Shown here piece by piece: positions 56,176 through 63,159 of a DNA stretch of 64,000 bases. How positions within the stretch are numbered: position 1 is the stretch's first letter; the number at the start of each line of letters is the position of its first letter. Where the stretch lies: contig NZ_JARVRX010000001.1 in the NCBI RefSeq assembly GCF_030209435.1, positions 124,001 through 188,000 of the forward strand, written 5' to 3'. This DNA comes from Mycolicibacterium sp. lyk4-40-TYG-92. Lineage in GTDB: Bacteria; Actinomycetota; Actinomycetes; Mycobacteriales; Mycobacteriaceae. Made by a program: the position numbers and the translations under genes. The notes under the pieces were generated by a model that ran no database searches, was not told the DNA's origin, and worked only from the letters and a program-made list of their open reading frames with translations.

Positions 56176-57368
56176 TGGCGAGCAACGGTATCGCCGGCCG
56201 GGTCGCGGTGATCGGCATGGGCTGCAGCCGGTTCGGTGAACGCTGGGACGTGTCGACCGAGGACCTGATCCTCGAGGCCTACGCCGAGTGTCTGACGTCG
56301 GCGGGCATCGGGCGCGACGACGTCGACGCCTACTGGCTCGGGACACTGAGTTCCGGCATGTCGGGGCTGACCCTGAGCCGTTCCCTGGGCTCGGACGACA
56401 AGCCGGTCACTCGCGTGGAGAACATGTGTGCCAGTGGTTCGGAGGCGTTCCGCAACGCCTGCTACGCGGTCGCGGCCGGTGCCTATGACGTGGTGATGGC
56501 CGTCGGCGTGGAAAAGCTGAAGGACTCCGGGTTCTCCGGCCTGCTTCGTCAGGACCCGCCCGGTGACGGCACCGCGCCGGAGATCTCGATGACCGCGCCC
56601 GCGGCGTTCTCGCTGCTGGACCCGGCCTACTGTGCCAAGTACGGCGTGCACGCCGACGAGATGCGCGCGGCGATGACCCACGTCGCCTGGAAGAACCATG
56701 TCAACGGTTCGCGAAATCCGAAGGCCCAGTTCCGCTCTCCGGTGGCCAAGGACACCATCGACGGCGCCCCGAAAGTGGCCGGGCGGCTCGGGGTGTTCGA
56801 CTGCTCGGGAGTTTCCGACGGCGCCGCCTGCGCCTTGATCGTGCCTGCTGACCGGGCCCACGATTACACCGATTCGCCGATGTACGTGTCGGCGTTGGCG
56901 CTGACGGCCGGCTCGGGGCGCGGCGCCATGGATCCCGGTTACGACTACACCTCCTTCCCTGAAGTTGTTCGCTCCGCCAAGGACGCCTATACCCAGGCCG
57001 GCATCACCGACCCCCGCACGCAACTGTCTTTCGCCGAAGTCCACGACTGCTTCACTCCCACCGAAATCGTGCTGATGGAAGACCTCGGCTTCAGTGGGTC
57101 CGGACAGGCGGTAAAAGACGTCATGGCAGGTGAATTCGACGCCGACGGCCGCCTACCGGTCAACCCGGACGGCGGGCTGAAGAGCTTCGGACATCCCGTC
57201 GGAGCCAGCGGTCTGCGCATGTTGTACGAGGCGTGGCTGCAATTCCGCGGCGAAGCCGGTGAACGCCAGCTGGCCGACCCGCACACCGCCCTCACCCACA
57301 ATCTCGGCGGCCGCCCCGGCGGCTGCGTGTCCTTCGTATCGATCGTCACCAAGAACCAAGGGAGTTGA
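56175..57368 (+). CDS. SCPx-type thiolase / lipid-transfer-like aldolase
   Basis: 397-residue thiolase-fold protein of the SCPx/Ltp group. Cys85 in NMCASGSEAF, His290 in VHDCFTPTEI (replacing the usual NEAF), His340 in SFGHPVGASG and Cys384 in GGRPGGCVSFV. HDCF and GGRPGG mark the group that includes steroid aldolase Ltp2 and the ibuprofen pathway IpfD. With the DUF35 protein encoded just upstream it probably cleaves a C-C bond that releases an acyl-CoA from a ring. ATG 56175 overlaps the previous stop. Confidence 0.9.
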   Translation: MASNGIAGRVAVIGMGCSRFGERWDVSTEDLILEAYAECLTSAGIGRDDVDAYWLGTLSSGMSGLTLSRSLGSDDKPVTRVENMCASGSEAFRNACYAVAAGAYDVVMAVGVEKLKDSGFSGLLRQDPPGDGTAPEISMTAPAAFSLLDPAYCAKYGVHADEMRAAMTHVAWKNHVNGSRNPKAQFRSPVAKDTIDGAPKVAGRLGVFDCSGVSDGAACALIVPADRAHDYTDSPMYVSALALTAGSGRGAMDPGYDYTSFPEVVRSAKDAYTQAGITDPRTQLSFAEVHDCFTPTEIVLMEDLGFSGSGQAVKDVMAGEFDADGRLPVNPDGGLKSFGHPVGASGLRMLYEAWLQFRGEAGERQLADPHTALTHNLGGRPGGCVSFVSIVTKNQGS

Positions 57369-57372
57369 GTAC

Positions 57373-58233
57373 ATGACAGGTGTAGCAGACGAGGTCGTCA
57401 TCGTGACCGGAGCCGGCGGCGGGCTGGGACGTTCCTACGCCCGGTTTCTCGCTGCCAACGGCGCGCTCGTCGTCGTCAACGACCTCGGCGGCGCCCGCGA
57501 CGGATCCGGCGCGGGAACCAGCATGGCCGACACCGTCGTCGACGAGATCCGCTCCGCAGGCGGCCGGGCTGTCGCCAACTACTCCTCGGTGGCCACCGCG
57601 GAAGGCGCCGCGGAGATCATCGCCACCGCGCTCGACGAATTCGGGGCGGTGCACGGGATCGTCAGCAACGCAGGCATTCTGCGGGACGGCGCGTTCCACA
57701 AGATGTCCGACGACAACTGGGATGCGGTGCTGCAGGTCCACCTCTACGGCGGCTACCACGTGATCCGGGCCGCCTGGCCGCATCTGCGGGAACAGCAGTT
57801 CGGCCGGATCGTCGTGGCCACCTCGACCAGCGGGCTGTACGGAAACTTCGGGCAGGCCAATTACGGTGCCGCCAAGGCGGGCCTGGTCGGGTTGATCAAC
57901 ACCCTTGCCATCGAGGGGGCCAAGTACAACATCACCGCCAACGCCATCGCCCCGTTGGCCGCCACCCGGATGACCGCCGACATCGCACCGCAGGAAGTGC
58001 TGGACAAGCTCGACCCCGAGCTGGTCGCGCCCGCAGTCGGCTACCTGGTGTCCGAGGAAAACCAGGACACGGCATCGGTTTTCGTCGTCGGTGGCGGACT
58101 CGTGCAGCGTGTCGCCCAGTTCCAGAACGACGGCGTCACCTTCGCCGCGCCGCCCACGCTGGCCGAGATCACCGGCCGGTGGGGCGAGATCAGCGACATG
58201 GCCAACGCCAAGCTCGGTAGCAACCCCGTCTAG
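57373..58233 (+). CDS. 3-hydroxyacyl-CoA dehydrogenase, MFE2-type SDR
   Basis: 286-residue SDR of the peroxisomal multifunctional enzyme-2 (HSD17B4) N-domain type. TGAGGGLGRSYARFLAANGALVVVNDLGG is diagnostic, with SNAGILRDGAF, ATSTSGLYGNFGQANYGAAKAG (Ser, Tyr, Lys) and a C-terminal extension. Enzymes of this type oxidise (R)-3-hydroxyacyl-CoAs and pair with MaoC hydratases; a MaoC gene heads the next transcript. Starts 4 bases after the SCPx gene. Confidence 0.9.
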   Translation: MTGVADEVVIVTGAGGGLGRSYARFLAANGALVVVNDLGGARDGSGAGTSMADTVVDEIRSAGGRAVANYSSVATAEGAAEIIATALDEFGAVHGIVSNAGILRDGAFHKMSDDNWDAVLQVHLYGGYHVIRAAWPHLREQQFGRIVVATSTSGLYGNFGQANYGAAKAGLVGLINTLAIEGAKYNITANAIAPLAATRMTADIAPQEVLDKLDPELVAPAVGYLVSEENQDTASVFVVGGGLVQRVAQFQNDGVTFAAPPTLAEITGRWGEISDMANAKLGSNPV

Positions 58234-58236
58234 GCC

Positions 58237-59841
58237 ATGACCGGGCTTCAGCAGTCCTATCGGCCCGCGGACACGAGCGCCGAGCTGGTCGACATGCCGA
58301 TCGGGATGCTGCTGGCACAGCGGTGTGCCCAGCATCCCGACCGGGTGGCGCTGGTCGGGACTCGGCACGGTACCGGGGAGCGGGTGCGGCTGACGTATCG
58401 GCAGCTGTACACCGAGGCCGTCCAGACGGCGGCGGCGTTGTCCCACCTCGCCGAGCCGGGTCGGTCCATCGCGGTGTGGGCCCCGAATGTGGTGGAGTGG
58501 ACCGTCATTCAGTACGCGGCGGCGCTCGCGGGTCTGGTGCTGGTCGCGCTGAACCCCGTGCTGCGGGATGACGAGCTGGAGTACGCCCTCACTCATTCAG
58601 GTGCCGCGGTGCTGCTGCACGCCGATGTCAGCCGGGACTATCCGATGGCAGAGGTGGCTTCCCGCGTCACTGCCCGCATCCCTGGCCTGCAACGCATCTC
58701 GCTGTCCGAGGATCGCTGGCGCGCCCCAGACACAGATCAGGCGATGGCGCTTCCGGACGTCAGTCCCGACGCGGTGGCCATGCTGCAGTACACCTCCGGT
58801 ACCACCGGGCGACCGAAAGGGGTGGCGCTCACCCATCGGGCCTTGGTGAACGTGGCCAGGCTGACCCTGGAAACAGCTGATGCCCGGACGGGGGCCGTGT
58901 GCGTCAATCCGTTGCCGATGTTCCACACCGCCGGCTGTGTGATCGCCACGCTGGGCCCGCTGTGGCTGGTTGGCACAGCTGTCCTCATCGACCGCTTCAC
59001 GCCGGCCGGCGCACTGGAGGTGCTGCGCGCCGAGCAACCCGATGTGCTGTTCTATGTGCCCGCGATCCTCGAGGCGCTGCTGGCGGTACAGCGTGCGGAA
59101 CGGCCACCGGCGCCACGGATTCCGATCATCATGGGCGGCGCGGCGCTCGTGTCGCCTGAGCTGATCGACGGCGCCGCAGAGGTTTTCGGTGCTACGGTAC
59201 TCAACCTCTTCGGACAGACCGAACTCGCGCCGGTCCTGTCGATGACCCGCCCCGGCGATTCACGTGAAGACCGGCTCGCGACGGTCGGCCGCCCGCTGGC
59301 ACAGGTGGAGTGCAAGATCGTCGACCCGGCGTCGGGTGCGGTGGTCGCAGTCGGCGAACCGGGGGAGATCTGTGCCCGCGGCTATCAGCAGTTCGTCGGG
59401 TACCTCCACGACCCGGCTGCCACAGCCGTCACTGTCGACGCGGATGGCTTCGTGCACACCGGAGACCTGGGCGCCATGGACGAGCGCGGCTATCTCACCG
59501 TCACGGGACGGCTCAAGGACGTCATCATCCGCGGCGGTGAGAACATCTCGCCCGCCGACGTCGAGCGGCAGCTGGCCGGACACCCGGGGATTACCGACAT
59601 CGCGGTGCTCGGACTCCCCGACGACCGGTGGGGCGAGATCGTCGCCGCGGTCCTGCGCGCCGTTGGCGATCCAGCTGACATCGCGAAGAACCTTGTTGCC
59701 CAGGCCCAGTCGGTGCTGGCCCCGTACAAGGTGCCGTCCCGATGGTTCGTGGCCGACGAGTTTCCGGTAACTCCCACCGGCAAGGTTCGCAAGTTCGCGT
59801 TGCGCGACGCCATCCTGCGCGGAGAGCTCCGGGAACTGTGA
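58237..59841 (+). CDS. acyl-CoA synthetase (AMP-forming) 1
   Basis: 534-residue ANL-superfamily ligase activating a carboxylic acid to its CoA ester via an adenylate. Motifs: YTSGTTGRPKGVALTH (P-loop), LFGQTE, TGDLGAMDERGYLTVTGRLKDVIIRGGENISP and PTGKVRKF (catalytic Lys). It resembles aryl- and medium-chain acid ligases; the exact substrate is undetermined. Three bases after the SDR stop; its stop overlaps the second ligase start (GTGA). Two ligases in tandem suggest two acid intermediates or two substrates. Confidence 0.91.
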   Translation: MTGLQQSYRPADTSAELVDMPIGMLLAQRCAQHPDRVALVGTRHGTGERVRLTYRQLYTEAVQTAAALSHLAEPGRSIAVWAPNVVEWTVIQYAAALAGLVLVALNPVLRDDELEYALTHSGAAVLLHADVSRDYPMAEVASRVTARIPGLQRISLSEDRWRAPDTDQAMALPDVSPDAVAMLQYTSGTTGRPKGVALTHRALVNVARLTLETADARTGAVCVNPLPMFHTAGCVIATLGPLWLVGTAVLIDRFTPAGALEVLRAEQPDVLFYVPAILEALLAVQRAERPPAPRIPIIMGGAALVSPELIDGAAEVFGATVLNLFGQTELAPVLSMTRPGDSREDRLATVGRPLAQVECKIVDPASGAVVAVGEPGEICARGYQQFVGYLHDPAATAVTVDADGFVHTGDLGAMDERGYLTVTGRLKDVIIRGGENISPADVERQLAGHPGITDIAVLGLPDDRWGEIVAAVLRAVGDPADIAKNLVAQAQSVLAPYKVPSRWFVADEFPVTPTGKVRKFALRDAILRGELREL

Positions 59842-61490
59842 GGACCGTGGCAGAGATCGAGGCCTGCCGGCAAGCGCTGCGCGCGCGGTTTCCGGTGTGG
59901 CGGCCCCGCACCTTGGCCGACTGGCTCGATGACTGTGCCGAGCAGTACGGGACAAGGTCTTTCGTCGTCACCGATGAGGTGACGCTGAGCTATGCCGAGG
60001 TCGCCGAGCAGTCCCGCCGCATGGCCGCCGGCCTGATCGCACTCGGAGTGCGGCCGGGTGACCGGGTCGGCATGCTGATGTCCAACTACCCGGAGTTCGT
60101 CCCGATCAAATTCGCCATCGCCCGCGCCGGCGCCATCGCCGTCCCGTTCAATTTTCTGTACCGGACCGCCGAACTCGGATTCGTCCTCGCCGACTCCGGT
60201 TGTCGCGTGCTGATCACCATGTCCGGATTCGGCGCCCTGGATTACCAGGGCATGCTCGATGAGATTGTGCCGCGTTGGGATTCAGCAGATTTCGCGCACC
60301 GCGCACCGGACCACATGCCAGACCTGCGGCATGTGGTGGTGCTCGACACCGACGGCCGCGCCCGCCAGGGCGTACGGACCGTGGCCGACCTGGCCGCCAC
60401 GATCGAGGCGCGGCCGCCGGTGGCCGTCGCGCCCGACGTTCCGGGGGACATGCTGTACACGTCGGGAACCACCGGCTCGCCCAAGGGCGTCCTGGTCACC
60501 CACGACGCCGTGCTGCGCACCGCATACGCCTCGGCGCTGACACGCGCCTATCAGAACGGGCGACGAATCCTGTTCTCGTTGCCGTGCTATCACATGTTCG
60601 GCTATGTCGAAGGCGTGCTTTCGGCGATGTTCGTGGGTGGGGCGATCATCCCGCAGCCGTCATTCTCGGCCGACGGCTATCTCGCGGGCATCGAGCGGCA
60701 CCGCGCGACCGACATCCTCTGTGTGCCGACCATGGCGGTGGCCATGGTGCAGTCACCGGCCCGCCACAACTATGACCTCAGTTCGCTGGAGGCGGTGCTC
60801 TGCGGGTCGGCGCCCGCCCCGATCTGGTTGTGGGAGACGGTTCAGCACGACTTCGGGGTCAGTGAGATCGTCACGGGTTACGGGATGACCGAGTGCGGCG
60901 GCGCCATGACCCTGACTCTGCCCGAAGACCCGTTGTACCTGACGTCGGAGACCGTCGGCCGCCCCAAACTTGCCGGATCGGCGTCGGTACCCGGGACCGA
61001 CGCGTTGGTCCGGTACGAGGTTGTGGGCGGCGAACTGGTATCGAGCGGGCCGGCCACCATGGTCGGCTACTGGAACAGGCCCGCCGAGACCGCCGCGGCC
61101 CTGCGCGACGGGCGGTTGTTCAGCGGTGATCTGGGGGCCGTGCGACCCGACGGCTATCTCGAGGTGACGGGGCGCAGCAAGGAGCTCTACAAGAGCGGCG
61201 GCGAGCTCGTGATGCCCAAGGAGATCGAGGACCTGCTGGAGGCGCACCCAGCCATCAGTCAGGCTTTCGCGTTCGGACTCACCGACGACAGGTGGGGTGA
61301 AATCGGTTGTGTTGTGGTCGTTCCCGTCGCGGACGCGACCTTGAGTGAAGGCGATGTGCTGAACATCTGTCGCACCGGCCTGGCGCGCTTCAAGGTGCCG
61401 AAGCGGGTGGTGTTCTTCGACGCGGACGAGCTGCCGACCACCCCGACCGGCAAGGTGCAGAAGTTCCGGCTGATACAGGCGCTCAGCTGA
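59838..61490 (+). CDS. acyl-CoA synthetase (AMP-forming) 2
   Basis: 550-residue ANL ligase, clearly different from ligase 1. Motifs: YTSGTTGSPKGVLVTHDAVLRT, GYGMTECGG, SGDLGAVRPDGYLEVTGRSKELYKSGGELVMP and PTGKVQKF (catalytic Lys). GTG start overlapping the previous stop by 4 bases; an upstream in-frame ATG at 59742 is rejected. Last gene of the operon; it converges with the MBL-fold gene, overlapping it by 8 bases. Confidence 0.91.
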   Translation: MRTVAEIEACRQALRARFPVWRPRTLADWLDDCAEQYGTRSFVVTDEVTLSYAEVAEQSRRMAAGLIALGVRPGDRVGMLMSNYPEFVPIKFAIARAGAIAVPFNFLYRTAELGFVLADSGCRVLITMSGFGALDYQGMLDEIVPRWDSADFAHRAPDHMPDLRHVVVLDTDGRARQGVRTVADLAATIEARPPVAVAPDVPGDMLYTSGTTGSPKGVLVTHDAVLRTAYASALTRAYQNGRRILFSLPCYHMFGYVEGVLSAMFVGGAIIPQPSFSADGYLAGIERHRATDILCVPTMAVAMVQSPARHNYDLSSLEAVLCGSAPAPIWLWETVQHDFGVSEIVTGYGMTECGGAMTLTLPEDPLYLTSETVGRPKLAGSASVPGTDALVRYEVVGGELVSSGPATMVGYWNRPAETAAALRDGRLFSGDLGAVRPDGYLEVTGRSKELYKSGGELVMPKEIEDLLEAHPAISQAFAFGLTDDRWGEIGCVVVVPVADATLSEGDVLNICRTGLARFKVPKRVVFFDADELPTTPTGKVQKFRLIQALS

Positions 61491-62517
61491 CGGTGAAGTT
61501 GTTCACGTCGCCGGACTCGTCGACGCACAACAGCCCCTGGGTGACCAGCAGCTCCAGGTGTGCCAGCACCTCCAGCACCGCCGTCATCTGATGGACGGTC
61601 TCCAACTCGGTGAGGGCACGGTCCCGGCGGGTCCAGCGCATCCGCGCGGCGACCTCGAAAGCCGTTGCGGCACCCGAGGAAACCAGGTCGGCGACGATCG
61701 ACAACCGTTCGTCGTGATGGTCCAGCAGCTCCTGGGCGCGGCGGCGGGTGTAGTGATCGGTGCCTCCGTGGGCAGGCAGCATCCGGGCGTCGGGCAACTC
61801 CACGAAGAGCTGCAGTGACTGGAGGAACGACCGCAGTGGCAGTTTCTCAGGGGCGCGTTCGAAGGCGACGGACGGCGTGATGCGGGGCAGGAGATGATCA
61901 CCGGTGAACGCCATCCCGGAAATTTCGAACACCATGTGGCCGCGGGTGTGACCAGGTGTGGCGCGCACGGTGATCGACGCCCCACCCGCGTCGACGACGT
62001 CCCCGCCCCGCAGCCAGCGATCCGGAGCCGTGAACGGCATACCCTGTTCGTACGTCTCCCACTGCAGTGCGGCCACGGCTTCGGCCAGCGCGGGGGCGCC
62101 GGCCCGGTGCAGCACCGGCACCTGGTTGGGATGTACGCCGGCCAGCGCGTCGAACGCTGAGATGCTGTGCCGCTCTTCGGCGCCCAGCATGAGTTCGATG
62201 CCCAGATCGTCGCGCCACTTCACGGCCTGGGTGTAGTGGTCCCAATGAGCATGCGTGACCAGGATCTGGCGCACATCGCTGACTTCGTATCCCAGGGCGT
62301 GCAGCCCGTCGATCAGCGCGGCTTCCGAATCGGCGGTCGCCCACCCCGGATCGATGAGGGTGACTCCGGCATCAGTGCCGACCGCATACGCGTTGACCAC
62401 CGTCAGGTCGGGCAGCGGTAGCGGCAGTGGAATCCGGGCGATGGTGTGCTGTGTGGTGACTGCGAGCGTCTCGACTGTTCCGGGCCACCACGATGAACCC
62501 TGGACCTGCGCTGTCAC
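61483..62517 (-). CDS. MBL-fold metallohydrolase
   Basis: About 344 residues, metallo-beta-lactamase fold with THAHWDHY (H-x-H-x-D-H), PGHTRGHMVFEI, GDHLLP and AHGGTDHY, the zinc-site set of glyoxalase II-like hydrolases, plus a C-terminal winged-helix-like region. GTG 62517 is chosen because GAGGAG lies just upstream; ATG 62538 is possible. In a CoA-thioester pathway a thioesterase or lactonase role is reasonable. Opposes the main operon and shares a divergent promoter with the MaoC gene. Confidence 0.84.
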   Translation of the reverse strand: MTAQVQGSSWWPGTVETLAVTTQHTIARIPLPLPLPDLTVVNAYAVGTDAGVTLIDPGWATADSEAALIDGLHALGYEVSDVRQILVTHAHWDHYTQAVKWRDDLGIELMLGAEERHSISAFDALAGVHPNQVPVLHRAGAPALAEAVAALQWETYEQGMPFTAPDRWLRGGDVVDAGGASITVRATPGHTRGHMVFEISGMAFTGDHLLPRITPSVAFERAPEKLPLRSFLQSLQLFVELPDARMLPAHGGTDHYTRRRAQELLDHHDERLSIVADLVSSGAATAFEVAARMRWTRRDRALTELETVHQMTAVLEVLAHLELLVTQGLLCVDESGDVNNFTVS

Positions 62518-62539
62518 ATCGTCTCCTCGCCTCGTCAAC

Positions 62540-62624
62540 TAATTTAACAGGAAATAGAAAAATTTGACAGTGTGTTGCGCGCCACCACTTGCTGGTTGAT
62601 AAATATTCAAATCGAGATTAAATT
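62540..62624. promoter_or_regulatory. divergent promoter/operator between MBL and MaoC genes
   Basis: On the minus strand CTGTTAAATTA (62540-62550) and CTGTCAAATTT (62560-62570) are direct repeats exactly 20 bases apart. GATTAAATT (62616-62624) recurs on the plus strand. These match the elements at 48502-48543, suggesting a shared regulator or promoter type for the island. Confidence 0.5.
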
Positions 62625-62706
62625 CGAGGATGACCGGGTCGAGCGCTGATCCGGATCGCGACGCGGCGCCCGCTGGGCGAAAGCCGCACACAACCAGGGA
62701 GACGGA

Positions 62707-63159
62707 ATGAAAGTTTTTGGCAGCCTTGACGAGTTCGTGTCGGCGGCCGGCCAGGAGCTCGGACCGACCGATTGGCTGGAGATCACGCAGGACCGGGTGG
62801 ACCTGTTCGCCGAAGCCACGGGCGACCACCAGTGGATCCATGTCGACCCGCACCGGGCCGCATCGGGCCCGTTCGGCGGCACCATCGCCCACGGGCTGCT
62901 CACCCTGGCCCTACTGCCGCATTTCATGCACCAGCTGTACTTGGTGGAAGGCATCACCATGGCGATCAACTACGGACTGAACAAGGTGCGTTTCATATCC
63001 CCGGTGCCGGTGGGGGCGAAAGTCCGCGCCCGCGCCGTCGTCGGCGAGGTCTCCGGTGTCGGCGGTGGCGCACAGGCCATCATGACCACCACCATCGAGA
63101 TCGACGGTGCCGACAAACCCGCCGCCGTCATCGAATCGATCATCCGTTATGTCGCTTGA
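62707..63159 (+). CDS. MaoC-family (R)-enoyl-CoA hydratase
   Basis: 150-residue single hot-dog-fold hydratase. The (R)-hydratase signature ATGDHQWIHVDPHRA holds catalytic Asp40 and His45; GPFGGTIAHGLLTLALLP follows. It gives (R)-3-hydroxyacyl-CoAs, the stereochemistry used by the MFE2-type SDR in the preceding operon. ATG 62707 follows GGGAGACGG. Its 3' end overlaps the next gene by 11 bases. Confidence 0.9.
   Translation: MKVFGSLDEFVSAAGQELGPTDWLEITQDRVDLFAEATGDHQWIHVDPHRAASGPFGGTIAHGLLTLALLPHFMHQLYLVEGITMAINYGLNKVRFISPVPVGAKVRARAVVGEVSGVGGGAQAIMTTTIEIDGADKPAAVIESIIRYVA

Noticed and set aside
48458..62706. KstR operators inside the catabolic island
   Set aside because: No TnnAACnnGTTnnA match was found in the two island promoter gaps, so the island is probably not in the KstR regulon.
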